Under the pieces are notes generated by a model. The model had not been told where the DNA came from and did no database searches. It saw nothing but the letters and a program-made list of their open reading frames with translations. Made by a program: the position numbers and the translations under genes. From JBEIHX01 sp040381075 (GTDB lineage: Bacteria > Pseudomonadota > Alphaproteobacteria > Caulobacterales > Aquidulcibacteraceae), in assembly GCA_040381075.1 (NCBI GenBank), contig JBEIHX010000025.1, forward strand, positions 1 to 54,460: a stretch of DNA of 54,460 nucleotides. Reading direction: 5' to 3'. Positions 16,702 through 25,728 of the stretch are shown piece after piece (the first letter of the stretch is position 1; each line of letters begins with the position of its first letter).

Positions 16702-17279
16702 CCGGCGCGCTGCGCCGCCGTCGTCCTTCAGTCGCAGCCGGCGCCAGCCCGGCCAGGATCGGGGGCAGGCGCTTATGCCCCGCAGGCCCCGCGGATCGGG
16801 CTGGACCAGGGCGGTTCGCCTGCCTGATCATATCCCTCGTGCTGGCGGCGGCTGCGCCGCTCGCCGCGGCCGAAGCGCGCCTGCTGACGCTCGATCGGCC
16901 CGGTGACGCAACGCCGCCAGTGGTCCTGCCAGTCCCTGACACTGTTTCCATCGTCGCCTGCGATCAGTTTGAAATCCTCAACTTCTACTGCCTGCGCACG
17001 GCCGGCGACCATGAGATCGACGTCCTCTCGACCCTGTCCACCGGGATCCTCGCGCAGGGCTGGACCGCCATCGGATCGGGCGACAGTCAGGAGAAACCCC
17101 TGACGCGGTTCTTTCGCGCCCCGCCAACGCGTGGCGAATGCCCGGGCCTGATCATGATCGTCAGCGGCGCCTCGACCGGCGCCGGCGGGCGCCTTCCCGA
17201 TGGGGTGGTGGAGATCAGGATCGCCCAGACGGTCGACATCATGTGCCTGTTTGACGGCATGACCGGGCGGCAGTCCTGA
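16698..17279 (+). CDS. Hypothetical exported protein
   Basis: 193 residues, not recognised. A basic N-terminus is followed by a hydrophobic segment (about 40-58, LIISLVLAAAAPLAAAEA), giving an unusually long N-region for a signal peptide, so the true start may be internal. The mature part contains five Cys, possibly disulfide-forming. It overlaps the DUF262 gene by four bases, which couples its translation to it; functional linkage is unproven. Confidence 0.65.
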   Translation: MTGALRRRRPSVAAGASPARIGGRRLCPAGPADRAGPGRFACLIISLVLAAAAPLAAAEARLLTLDRPGDATPPVVLPVPDTVSIVACDQFEILNFYCLRTAGDHEIDVLSTLSTGILAQGWTAIGSGDSQEKPLTRFFRAPPTRGECPGLIMIVSGASTGAGGRLPDGVVEIRIAQTVDIMCLFDGMTGRQS

Positions 17280-17395
17280 CGGGTGGGCCAGACAGCGGCG
17301 CGCTGTCTGCGTCGACGACGGACGCGGGACGCGGGATCCCAAAACAGGGTGACAAGCCAGCAGGAAGTCGCTAGAAAGGCGCAACAGTTCGTTCC

Positions 17396-17446
17396 AAGCG
17401 CTGGTTGGCGCTTAGAGCGGCCGCCGGGAGGCGGGCCGCTTTTTTG
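17396..17446 (+). terminator. Double hairpin with T-run before rimP
   Basis: First stem AAGCGC/GCGCTT (17396-17401, 17408-17413). The second is GCGGCC-GCC with GGC-GGGCCGC (17417-17438), followed by six T's (17440-17445). It fits an intrinsic terminator for the upstream gene. Its place about 100 bases before rimP also allows an attenuator role. Confidence 0.7.
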
Positions 17447-17548
17447 TTTCCCGGACGTGTGTCCGCGGTCCGCAGCGGCAGCCCTGCCTCGCTGGGCTGC
17501 CGCTGGGGAGCTGCGGACGCCCGCCGGATCAGGAGGACCCGCGCCGGA

Positions 17549-18238
17549 ATGCGCAGCCTGACGCCTTTCGAAGCCAAAATGCTTGACCTCCTCGACCCGA
17601 TCGCGGCCGGGCTCGGGTTCGAGATCGTGCGCGTGCGCATGCGCGGGGCGAAACGCAGGACCCTGGAGATCCGGGCTGAGCGCAGCATTGACGGCGCCAT
17701 GGACGCTGGCGACTGCGCACGCCTGTCGCGCGCCATTTCGGCCCACCTCGACCTCGTCGACCCGATCGCCGAGGCCTACGACCTGGAGGTCTCCTCCCCG
17801 GGCATTGACCGCCCCCTGACGCGCCTGAAAGACTTCGACCGCTGGCGTGGCTTTGACGCCAGGATCGAACTCGACCGCCTGGTGGAGGGCCGCAAGCGGT
17901 TCCGCGGCGTCCTCTCGGGGATCGAGGAGAACGCTGTGCTGATCGACCTGGAGGGCGATGATCAGACGGCGGTCATCCCGTTCGACTGGATAGCCGATGC
18001 GCGCCTGACGCTCAGTGATGAGCTGATTGCAGAGAGCCTGCGCCGGGCGGCCGCCTCTGGCGACGCAGCCGACGGCATGGGCCTGGACGCGCTTGATCCC
18101 GACATCGTGGCGCAAGCCGCCGCGAAGGAAAAAAAGGCCGCGGGCGGCGGAGAAAAGAAATCCGCCGGCGCAGGCAGGAACCGCCCGGCGCCGTCCGCCA
18201 GGGCGCATGCACCACGAAAAGACAGACAGGAGCACTGA
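17549..18238 (+). CDS. rimP: Ribosome maturation factor RimP
   Basis: 229 residues from ATG 17549, preceded by AGGAGG (17531-17536). The N-terminal domain has the DAGDCARLSRAISAHLD segment, then YDLEVSSPGIDRPLTR, the family signature, and a C-terminal SH3-like barrel. RimP assists 30S subunit assembly. The last 50 or so residues form a Lys/Ala-rich tail absent from short homologues. First gene of the rimP-nusA-infB cluster, with nusA starting 4 bases after its stop. Confidence 0.95.
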   Translation: MRSLTPFEAKMLDLLDPIAAGLGFEIVRVRMRGAKRRTLEIRAERSIDGAMDAGDCARLSRAISAHLDLVDPIAEAYDLEVSSPGIDRPLTRLKDFDRWRGFDARIELDRLVEGRKRFRGVLSGIEENAVLIDLEGDDQTAVIPFDWIADARLTLSDELIAESLRRAAASGDAADGMGLDALDPDIVAQAAAKEKKAAGGGEKKSAGAGRNRPAPSARAHAPRKDRQEH

Positions 18239-18242
18239 CCCG

Positions 18243-19925
18243 ATGTCCGCCGTTTCAGCCAACAAGCTTGAGATTCTGCAGATCGCCGACGCCGTCGCCC
18301 GCGAAAAGGGGATTGAGCGCGAACTGGTGATCCAAGCCATGGAAGAGGCCATGCAGAAGGCGGCGCGCGCCCGCTACGGCATGGAGAACGACATCCGCGC
18401 CAGCATCGACCACAAGACCGGCGAAACCACGCTGAAGCGCGTGACCACGGTGGTGGAGACGGTGGAGAACGATCACACCGAGATGTCCCTGAAGGAGGCG
18501 CGCCGCCGCGATCCGGATGCAGACGTCGGCGACGTCATTGAAGAGCTTCTCCCGCCGATGGATTTCGGCCGCGTCCAGGCCCAGACGGCCAAGCAGGTGA
18601 TCACCCAGAAGGTGCGCGACGCCGAGCGTGAGCGCCAGCACCTCGAATACAAGGACCGCGTCGGCGAGATCATCAATGGCATCGTCAAGCGCATGGAATA
18701 CGGCAACATCATCGTTGATCTCGGCAAAGCCGAAGCCATTGTGCGCAAGGATCAGGCCCTGCCGCGCGAGACATTCGGGCAGGGCGACCGCATCCGGGCG
18801 TTCCTCTATGAGGTGCGCAAGGAAGCGAAGGGGCCCCAGATCTTCCTGTCGCGCGCCCATCCGCAATTCATGGTGAAGCTGTTCGCGCAGGAAGTGCCGG
18901 AAGTCTATGACAGCGTGATCGAAATCAAGGCCTGCGCCCGCGACCCGGGCTCGCGCGCCAAGATCGCCGTGATGAGCCATGACAGCTCAATCGATCCGGT
19001 CGGCGCCTGCGTCGGCATGCGCGGCGCCCGGGTTCAGGCGGTTGTCGGAGAACTTCAGGGCGAGAAGATCGACATCATTCCCTGGTCTTCGGATCCGGCG
19101 ACATTCATCGTCAACGCGCTGCAGCCGGCCGAGGTCACCAAGGTCGTTCTCGACGAAGAGGAAAACCGGGTCGAGGTGGTGGTGCCCGACACCCAGCTGT
19201 CGCTGGCGATCGGCCGGCGCGGTCAGAACGTTCGGCTGGCCTCCACGCTCACGGGCTGGCAGATCGACATCACCACGGAGGCGGAAGACTCGGAGCGTCG
19301 TCAGAAGGAGTTCCACGAGCGCACGGCCCTGTTCATGAACGCGCTGGACGTCGACGAGATGATGGCGCAGCTGCTCGCGACCGAGGGCTTTGAAAGCATC
19401 GATGAGATCGCGTTTGTCGACCATGACGATCTGGCCATCATCGAGGGGCTCGATGACGACACAGCCGAAGAGCTCCAGAACCGTGCGCGCGACTTTGTCG
19501 AGCGTGAGAACGCCGAGCTCGACGTCAAGCGCCGCGAGATGGACGTCGAGGATGCGCTTCTCGAGGTTCCCGGACTGAACCTCAAGATGATCGTGGCGCT
19601 CGCCGGCAAGGACGTGCGCACTGTCGAGGATCTGGCCGGTCTGACGGCGGAGGAGCTGCGTGGCTGGTGGGAGACCAAGCAGCCTGAAACCAGCAAACCT
19701 GTCGGCATCGGCAGGGGGCGGATCGAAGTCAAGGCGAAACCGGAAGGCAAGCGGGAGCGCATCTGGAACGCCGGCCTGCTTGACGGCTTCAAGATCAGCG
19801 AAGACGACGCCAAGCTCATGGTGCTGAATGCGCGCGTGATGGCGGGCTGGATCGATCCTGCGGTTCTGAAGGAGCCCCTGCATGGTGAAGCCGTCGAAGC
19901 GATCGACCACGAGGCGGAGGCCTGA
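18243..19925 (+). CDS. nusA: Transcription termination/antitermination factor NusA
   Basis: 560 residues: NusA N-terminal domain (about 1-130), S1 domain (GNIIVDLGKAEAIV), KH1 (GACVGMRGARVQAVVGEL) and KH2 (LAIGRRGQNVRLAS), then a C-terminal part with helix-hairpin-helix-like repeats (ATEGFESIDEIA, ALAGKDVRTVEDLAGLTAEEL). It binds RNA polymerase and controls pausing and antitermination. CAGGAG lies just upstream of ATG 18243. Its 3' end is overlapped by the next gene. Confidence 0.97.
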   Translation: MSAVSANKLEILQIADAVAREKGIERELVIQAMEEAMQKAARARYGMENDIRASIDHKTGETTLKRVTTVVETVENDHTEMSLKEARRRDPDADVGDVIEELLPPMDFGRVQAQTAKQVITQKVRDAERERQHLEYKDRVGEIINGIVKRMEYGNIIVDLGKAEAIVRKDQALPRETFGQGDRIRAFLYEVRKEAKGPQIFLSRAHPQFMVKLFAQEVPEVYDSVIEIKACARDPGSRAKIAVMSHDSSIDPVGACVGMRGARVQAVVGELQGEKIDIIPWSSDPATFIVNALQPAEVTKVVLDEEENRVEVVVPDTQLSLAIGRRGQNVRLASTLTGWQIDITTEAEDSERRQKEFHERTALFMNALDVDEMMAQLLATEGFESIDEIAFVDHDDLAIIEGLDDDTAEELQNRARDFVERENAELDVKRREMDVEDALLEVPGLNLKMIVALAGKDVRTVEDLAGLTAEELRGWWETKQPETSKPVGIGRGRIEVKAKPEGKRERIWNAGLLDGFKISEDDAKLMVLNARVMAGWIDPAVLKEPLHGEAVEAIDHEAEA

Positions 19926-20799
19926 CGCCCGGGGGCGCTTGGCTCGAGGGCTCGTCCAGGGCAGTTCCCTCCAGGCTGGCTCCGGTGAGACTGGCTCCGG
20001 TGAGACTGGCTCCGGTGAGACTGGCTCCGGTGAGACTGGCTCCGGCCAGACTGGGTCCCCCTCCACCAGGCCCCCCTCCACCAGGCCCCCCGGCGCTGGC
20101 GCATCCGCGCCCGCGGTCCCCCCATGCGACCGCAGCGGCGCGTCGGACCCGGGATTGGGCGCGAGTCGGGCGGGCGGGGGCGCAGCGCCAGGGACGCCCG
20201 AGGACGGCAGATCCCGGCGGTGCGTGGCCAGCGGTGCGGTCAAGCCGGAAAGCGCCCTCATTCGGTTTGCGCGCGCGCCCGACGGCGCGCTCACGCCCGA
20301 CCTTGGCGCACGGCTTCCCGGCCGCGGCGTCTGGGTGAGCGCCGATCGCAGAAGTCTCGCCGCTGCGCTCAAACGCGACGCCTTCAGCCGCGGCTTTGAC
20401 GCCCCAACGACCGCGCCGGCGCATCTGGCCGATCTCATCGAGGCGTTGCTCGCCGAGCGGTGCCGCGGCGTGCTCGGCATGGCGCGGCGCGCCGGGGCTC
20501 TTCAGATCGGCGCCGAAAACGTTGCTGCGGCGCTGCGGACCGGCGGCGTCAGTTGGCTGATCGAGGCGCGTGACGGCGCGCGCGACGGTCGGGATCGGCT
20601 TCTGGCGCTCGCGAAGGCGAGCGGCGCAGCGATTTCCGTGACGGGACTGTTGAGCGGCGATGAGCTTGGTATGGCGTTGGGTCGCGATCGTGTGGTACAC
20701 GCCTCGCTGTCGAAGGGCCGATTTGCCGATCGGTGGGCCAGCGAGGCGCACCGACTGGCGGGGTTCCGAACCATGGCGCCGGAAGACTGGTCATTTTGA
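19882..20799 (+). CDS. YlxR (DUF448) and L7Ae-like RNA-binding protein
   Basis: 305 residues. YlxR domain at about 108-160 (RRCVASG, ALIRFARAPDG, LPGRGVWVSADR) and an L7Ae-like domain at about 190-280 (RGVLGMARRAGALQIG). The fusion is usual in alphaproteobacteria between nusA and infB, with a presumed RNA-binding role. Unusual here is a 100-residue N-terminal extension containing five GETGS-type repeats made by 15-bp units, and a start 44 bases inside nusA. No later in-frame ATG precedes the YlxR domain, so either the overlap start or a rare codon is used. Confidence 0.85.
   Translation: MVKPSKRSTTRRRPDARGRLARGLVQGSSLQAGSGETGSGETGSGETGSGETGSGQTGSPSTRPPSTRPPGAGASAPAVPPCDRSGASDPGLGASRAGGGAAPGTPEDGRSRRCVASGAVKPESALIRFARAPDGALTPDLGARLPGRGVWVSADRRSLAAALKRDAFSRGFDAPTTAPAHLADLIEALLAERCRGVLGMARRAGALQIGAENVAAALRTGGVSWLIEARDGARDGRDRLLALAKASGAAISVTGLLSGDELGMALGRDRVVHASLSKGRFADRWASEAHRLAGFRTMAPEDWSF
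19981..20100. repeat. 15-bp tandem repeats in the YlxR gene 5' part
   Basis: Four exact copies of TCCGGTGAGACTGGC (19981-20040) plus one variant (20041-20055), followed by a second 15-bp series CCCCCTCCACCAGG-like (20056-20085). All keep the reading frame and encode GSGET and PSTRP-type repeats. Confidence 0.94.
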
Positions 20800-21191
20800 A
20801 CGCCCATGACCGGGAACCTCCGCCAGGGGCAGAACCCGGTTCGTCGCCGCTCATTCCCGCTGGTCGGCGACCGGCGAAGTCTGGGCGGAAAGTCTGGGCG
20901 GAAAGTCTGGGCGGAAAGTCTGGGCGGAAAGTCTGGGCGGAGACGCGGGCGGAGAGGATTGACGGAGACAGGCGTGGACTGGCGCGGAGTGGCGGTTCCA
21001 GTCTTCCGGCCTCCGGAGACCCTCGAGACCTGAGGTGCTGCGGGTCCAAGGCCCCGCAGTCCGAATGCAGGCGGACCTGATGCAGGGCGATCCCGTTTCT
21101 GGAGCGGAGACCCCGCAACAGTCGGTGCGGGCGGCGGAGCGCATGCTTCGACGCCCGTTTGGATTTTGAAACGAAGGCGACAAGCGCGCGC
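20800..21191. other. 392-base gap before infB
   Basis: No supported gene. It holds the 13-bp tandem array at 20879-20943 and otherwise unremarkable GC-rich sequence. Open frames crossing it are products of the repeat. A promoter for infB could lie here but I cannot point to one. Confidence 0.6.
20879..20943. repeat. 13-bp tandem repeat x5
   Basis: Units of GTCTGGGCGGAAA with anchors at 20879, 20892, 20905, 20918 and 20931; the last copy ends AGA. Non-coding, upstream of infB. Confidence 0.95.
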
Positions 21192-23837
21192 ATGAGCGAC
21201 GGCAACGACACCAACAAGACCGGGGGCGGCGAGCGGCGTCCCCTGACCCTCAAGAAGACGGAGGGCGCCGGAACCGTGCGCCAGAGCTTCAGCCACGGAC
21301 GCACCAAGACCGTGGTGGTGGAAACCAAGAAAAAGAAGGTACTGGGCGCGCCTGGCGGTGGTCCGCCCCCCGGCGGCGCGAGCCCCGCCGTGCCGGCGCC
21401 GTCCGGTCCGAGGCCATCGGGCCCGCCGCCGCAGGCGCCAGCGGCGCCGGCCTCCTCGGCCTCTTTCTCCACGCCGGTGACGCGCGCCAGTGCAGGCACG
21501 CTGGGGCTTTCCGCCGAAGAGCTGAAGGCGCGCCAGTCAGCGCTTGAACGCGCACGCCAGGAAGACGAGCGGCGTGAAAGCGAGCGGCGCATCCAGGAGG
21601 AGGCTCGCCGGCGCCAGGACGAGGAGCGTCGCCGCCAGGACGAGGAACGTCGCCGCGAGGAGGAGGCCTCCGAGGCCCGCCGCCGGGCGGAAGAGGACGC
21701 CGAGCGGCGCGCGCGGGAGAGCGCGGAGCGTGCAGCCGGGCGCAGCGGCGACCAGATCTCAGCCGCCGCCGCAGGCGCTGGCCCGACGGTCGAAGAGAGC
21801 GCCGACGCCCCCGTCGGCGCCTCCGGCTCGGATCTTCTGGAGCAGCTGGGCGGTCGGGTGAAAAAGCAGCGCGGACCCGCGCCCAAGCTCACGCCGATCT
21901 CACGCACGAAGGGCGAGGCCCAGCGTCGCCAGGGTCGTCTGACCGTCGTCAGCGCCCTCGCCGATGACGAGTCGGAGCGTTCGCGCTCGCTTGCGGCGAT
22001 GCGCCGCGCCCGCGAGAAGGAGAAGGAACGCCGCATGCGCGGCGTTACGGGAAACACCGACAAGGTCGTGCGCGAAGTGGTCGTGCCGGAAGCGATCACC
22101 GTGCAGGAACTCGCCAACCGCATGGCCGAACGCGTCGCCGACGTCGTGAAGTACCTGATGCGCCAGGGCCAGATGATGCGCGCGATCGACACCCTGGACG
22201 CCGACACCGCCCAGCTGATCGTCGAGGATTTCGGTCACACGGTGCGCCGCGTCGCGGAATCGGATGTGGAGATTGGCCTCGAAGGGGTGGCCGACACGGA
22301 TGAGAACGTGAAGCCGCGTCCGCCGATCGTCACGGTGATGGGCCATGTCGACCACGGCAAGACATCGCTGCTCGACGCCCTGCGTCAGACGGACGTCGCG
22401 GCGGGCGAAGCCGGCGGCATCACCCAGCACATCGGGGCCTATCAGGTGCGCCTCGCCGGCGATGAGCGCATCACCTTCCTGGACACTCCGGGCCACGCAG
22501 CCTTCTCCGCCATGCGCGCGCGCGGCGCCTCCGTGACCGATATCGTCATCCTGGTGGTCGCCGCCGACGATGGCGTGATGCCGCAGACCATTGAGGCGAT
22601 CAGTCACGCCAAGTCGGCGAACGTGCCGATCATCGTCGCCGTGAACAAGATCGACCGTCCGGACGCAAACCCGGAACGCGTGCTCACCGATCTGCTGCAG
22701 CACGAAGTGGTGGTCGAAAAGTTCGGCGGCGAAGTCCAGGCTGTCGAAGTCTCCGCGCTGAAGAAACTCGGGTTGGACGAACTGACCGATGCGATCCTTC
22801 TGCAGGCCGAGCTGCTGCAGCTGCGGGCGAACCCGGATCGGGACGCTGAGGGCGCCGTGATCGAGGCCAAGCTCGACAAGGGCCGCGGGCCGGTGGCGAG
22901 CGTGCTGGTGCGCCGCGGAACGCTGAAACGCGGCGACATCGTGGTCGCCGGGGCGCAGTGGGGTCGGGTCCGCGCGCTGTCCAACGAACGCGGTCAGACC
23001 GTCCAGGGCGCCGGGCCGGCCGAACCGGTCGAAATCCTTGGCCTGGAAGGCGTGCCGGAGCCCGGCGATGTGTTCGTGGTCGTCGACACCGATGCGCGCG
23101 CGCGCGAAATCGTTGACTACCGCCAGCGCATGAAGCGCGAACGTCAGGCCGTGCCGTCGGGCGCGCGTGCGTCGCTTGAACAGATGATGGCGCGGCTCAA
23201 GACGGACGACGTGCGCGAGCTGCCGATCATCCTGAAGGCTGATGTGCAGGGCTCGGTGGAGGCCATCACCGCCGCGGTGGAGAAGATCAGCCAGTCGGAA
23301 GTGCGCGGGCGCGTCATTCTGGGCGGTGTCGGCGGCGTCACCGAAAGCGACATCACGCTCGCCAAATCCACCGGCGCGCCGGTGGTGGCGTTCAATGTCC
23401 GCGCCAACGCCCAGGCGCGCGATCTGGCGGAGCGCGAGGGCGTCGAAATTCGCTACTACTCGATCATCTATGAACTTCTGGACGACCTGCGCGACACCCT
23501 GCAGGGCATGCTCAAGCCGATCGTGCGGGAGAAGTTCATCGGCTACGCCACAATCCTGGAGGTGTTCAACATCTCCAAGGTCGGGAAGGTGGCCGGCTGC
23601 CGCGTGACCGACGGCAATGTGAAGCGCGGCGCCGGCGTGCGTCTGCTGCGCGACAACGTGGTCATCCACGAAGGCAAGCTGGGCACGCTGAAGCGCTTCA
23701 AGGACGAAGTCCAGGAAGTCGTCGCCGGTCAGGAATGTGGCATGGGCTTCGAAAATTACCAGGACATCCGTCCCGGCGATCAGATCGAATGCTTTGAAAC
23801 CGAGGTGCTGCAGCGGACCCTGGAGGCCACGCGCTGA
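21192..23837 (+). CDS. infB: Translation initiation factor IF-2
   Basis: 881 residues from ATG 21192, giving the usual alphaproteobacterial beginning MSDGND...ERRPLTLKKTEG. A Pro/Ala linker and a charged Arg/Glu coiled coil (about 115-195) precede the IF2 N domain and the G domain: GHVDHGKT (384-391), DTPGH (431-435), NKID (485-488). The C-terminal beta-barrel domains follow. It brings fMet-tRNA to the 30S subunit. An in-frame ATG at 21159 would add 11 residues. Confidence 0.97.
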   Translation: MSDGNDTNKTGGGERRPLTLKKTEGAGTVRQSFSHGRTKTVVVETKKKKVLGAPGGGPPPGGASPAVPAPSGPRPSGPPPQAPAAPASSASFSTPVTRASAGTLGLSAEELKARQSALERARQEDERRESERRIQEEARRRQDEERRRQDEERRREEEASEARRRAEEDAERRARESAERAAGRSGDQISAAAAGAGPTVEESADAPVGASGSDLLEQLGGRVKKQRGPAPKLTPISRTKGEAQRRQGRLTVVSALADDESERSRSLAAMRRAREKEKERRMRGVTGNTDKVVREVVVPEAITVQELANRMAERVADVVKYLMRQGQMMRAIDTLDADTAQLIVEDFGHTVRRVAESDVEIGLEGVADTDENVKPRPPIVTVMGHVDHGKTSLLDALRQTDVAAGEAGGITQHIGAYQVRLAGDERITFLDTPGHAAFSAMRARGASVTDIVILVVAADDGVMPQTIEAISHAKSANVPIIVAVNKIDRPDANPERVLTDLLQHEVVVEKFGGEVQAVEVSALKKLGLDELTDAILLQAELLQLRANPDRDAEGAVIEAKLDKGRGPVASVLVRRGTLKRGDIVVAGAQWGRVRALSNERGQTVQGAGPAEPVEILGLEGVPEPGDVFVVVDTDARAREIVDYRQRMKRERQAVPSGARASLEQMMARLKTDDVRELPIILKADVQGSVEAITAAVEKISQSEVRGRVILGGVGGVTESDITLAKSTGAPVVAFNVRANAQARDLAEREGVEIRYYSIIYELLDDLRDTLQGMLKPIVREKFIGYATILEVFNISKVGKVAGCRVTDGNVKRGAGVRLLRDNVVIHEGKLGTLKRFKDEVQEVVAGQECGMGFENYQDIRPGDQIECFETEVLQRTLEATR

Positions 23838-23859
23838 CGCGCGGCTGCACACCCCTTCT

Positions 23860-23889
23860 GGCGCGCCGCCGCCCGAACAGCGGCGCGCC
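23860..23889 (+). terminator. Perfect GC hairpin after infB
   Basis: GGCGCGCCGC (23860-23869) and GCGGCGCGCC (23880-23889) are perfect inverted repeats with a 10-base loop, 22 bases past infB. No T-run follows, so it may be an RNA-stability or partial-termination element inside the operon. Confidence 0.4.
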
Positions 23890-23911
23890 CCCAGGGTCGG
23901 GAGCGCCCGCC

Positions 23912-24523
23912 ATGCCCGCGATGCGCATATGGTCTGGTCTGGCTGCGGTGCTGGCGGTATCCCTGACCGCGGCGGCGTCGGGGTGCGGCGACGGCGAACC
24001 CAGGGCCTCACGGCCGCTCGCCAACACCGCCGCCCCGCCGTCGGGGCCGCCGCACGAAGGGCCTGTGGCGCTGCCCACCCGCAGCTTTGTCGCGCGCTCG
24101 CCCAATGCGGCGCCGTTTGCAAGCCTGGATCTGACGGAAACCGTCACGCCGGGCGCCACCCCTGACACGCCTCCCACATCCGCCTTTGTGCTCAGGATCG
24201 GATCGGGCGCGGTCTATGCAACCACGGTGTATTCGCTGGCAGGCGACCTCGACCCCTCCGGCCGGGCGCCGAACGAAGTCTGGGGCAAGGTGTTCAGGTC
24301 GCCTGCGGGCACACCCGTGGTCATCCACAAAGTGACCAGCCAGACAGGCGCCGGCTTCTGTGGCGCGGCCAAGGCGGCCTATCTGGCGCTCGCCGAGCAC
24401 GCGCGCGCGGACGGGCGAACCGTGGTGCAGATCGCCGCCTTCGCCGGGCCGGACGCCCCCGGCGCCAGGGCAGGAGCCGCCAATCTGTGCGCCGTTTTCG
24501 ATTTCGACGCGCCTTCGCCCTGA
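23912..24523 (+). CDS. Putative lipoprotein, paralogue A
   Basis: 203 residues, family not recognised. A hydrophobic N-terminus ends in AAASGC, an imperfect lipobox. The C-terminal half (FCGAAKAAYLALAEHA...GRTVVQIAAFAGPDAP...NLCAVF) matches the next gene's C-terminal half in spacing of Cys, KA-x-x-LAL, IA-x-F and LC-x-VF, so the two are tandem paralogues. They interrupt the usual infB-rbfA adjacency. The stop overlaps the next start (TGATG). Confidence 0.7.
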   Translation: MPAMRIWSGLAAVLAVSLTAAASGCGDGEPRASRPLANTAAPPSGPPHEGPVALPTRSFVARSPNAAPFASLDLTETVTPGATPDTPPTSAFVLRIGSGAVYATTVYSLAGDLDPSGRAPNEVWGKVFRSPAGTPVVIHKVTSQTGAGFCGAAKAAYLALAEHARADGRTVVQIAAFAGPDAPGARAGAANLCAVFDFDAPSP

Positions 24524-25053
24524 TGGACCGGCGCGCCGCTGCAGGCGCGGCGTGCCTCGCTGCGCTCCTCGCCGGCTGCGACGTCACCCCGGCGCCGGTC
24601 GACCCGGGCGTGCCGCCGCCGCCGACGCGCAGCGCCCCGCCGGTCATCGAAGGCGCGTTCATGCCGATCTCTGCGCTTGCGCGCGAGCGCACCGGCGCTG
24701 TCTCCTCGTCAGGCCTGACGCTGGCGTTCGACCGGGCGCCGCTGCTTGTGACCCACCCCCTGGAGACGGCCGCAGCCGAGGATGTCGCCGCGATCGGCGG
24801 TCCGAGCTATGCCGACCTCCTGCTCCTGCGCGAGCCTGGGGACGTCGCCGAGATACGGTCCGTGCGATCGGAACAGCAGGATCGCGAAAGTCTCTGCGCG
24901 CCCGACCGCGCCAAATGGCTGGCGCTTGGCCTCAGCCGGACGCCCTCCGGCGGGCGGCATCTGGCGATCGCAGTTTTCACGGGCGAACAGGCGCCTTCCG
25001 GCGGCGCCGCCGCGGTGCGGCTGTGCGGCGTCTTCCGCTATCTCTCGGAGTGA
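24523..25053 (+). CDS. Putative lipoprotein, paralogue B
   Basis: 176 residues from the ATG overlapping the previous stop. The signal sequence ends in a good lipobox, LLAGC (lipid Cys near residue 19), then a Pro-rich linker. The C-terminal half shares the pattern LC-x(n)-KWLALGL...GRHLAIAVFTGEQAP...LCGVF with paralogue A. Function unknown. Its position within a translation-factor operon suggests co-expression with ribosome biogenesis genes rather than a related function. Confidence 0.72.
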   Translation: MDRRAAAGAACLAALLAGCDVTPAPVDPGVPPPPTRSAPPVIEGAFMPISALARERTGAVSSSGLTLAFDRAPLLVTHPLETAAAEDVAAIGGPSYADLLLLREPGDVAEIRSVRSEQQDRESLCAPDRAKWLALGLSRTPSGGRHLAIAVFTGEQAPSGGAAAVRLCGVFRYLSE

Positions 25054-25125
25054 CGCCTGGACGCCTGCAGGAGCAGGTCCAGCGCGAGACTTGCGCTGCG
25101 CGCCGTGGACGTGCTGACTTGCGCC

Positions 25126-25563
25126 ATGTCGCGAAAACAGGACCATCGGGGGCGCGGCCCCGGCGCCGCCACGCCGCGCCAGCTGAAGGCGGGCGAACTC
25201 GTGCGCCGCGCCCTGATCGAGGTGCTCGCCCACGAGGATCTGCGCGATCCTGTGCTCATCGGGGTTTCGGTGACGCTTGGCGAGGTGCGCCTGAGCCCTG
25301 ATCTGAAACACGCCTTTGTGTTCGTGGCCCCGCTTGGCCCGGGAGACGCCCAGGCGGTGGCCGAGGCGTTGAACCGCTCGGCTGGTTTCCTGCGCGGCCG
25401 GCTCAGCCGGGCGATCGACATGAAGTTCACGCCGGACCTGCGGTTTCTGCCGGACGATTCCTATGAGACAGCGGCCCGCATGAACGCCCTGTTCAACCGC
25501 TCTGACGTGGCCCGCGATCTCACCGGGAAGGCCGCTCCCGGTCCCCGCAGCGACGAGGATTGA
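25126..25563 (+). CDS. rbfA: Ribosome-binding factor A
   Basis: 145 residues from ATG 25126 (an upstream GTG at 25105 is in frame). The KH-like fold is shown by QLKAGELVRRALIEVLAHEDLRDP near the start, SVTLGEVRLSPDLKHAFVFV, and RAIDMKFTPDLRFLPDDSYE. It binds pre-30S particles for 16S 5'-end maturation and cold adaptation. It follows infB after the lipoprotein insertion and precedes truB. Confidence 0.93.
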   Translation: MSRKQDHRGRGPGAATPRQLKAGELVRRALIEVLAHEDLRDPVLIGVSVTLGEVRLSPDLKHAFVFVAPLGPGDAQAVAEALNRSAGFLRGRLSRAIDMKFTPDLRFLPDDSYETAARMNALFNRSDVARDLTGKAAPGPRSDED

Positions 25564-25728
25564 CCCCCCGCGGGCGCGCACGCCGCCGTGCGGCGCAGCG
25601 CCAGGAAGCCCGCCTTCGGCGCCTGCTGCGGCCTGTTCGGCGCTTGTTGGTTGTGTTCCGGCCGGCGTGGGCCTAACCAACGCGCGCGATCCCGGATCGC
25701 TGCGCAACCATCTGTGAGCAAAGGCGCC

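Noticed and set aside
20733..21080. Protein-coding frame over the 13-bp repeat before infB
   Set aside because: It overlaps the YlxR gene out of frame and its sequence is just the repeat translated; no ribosome site.
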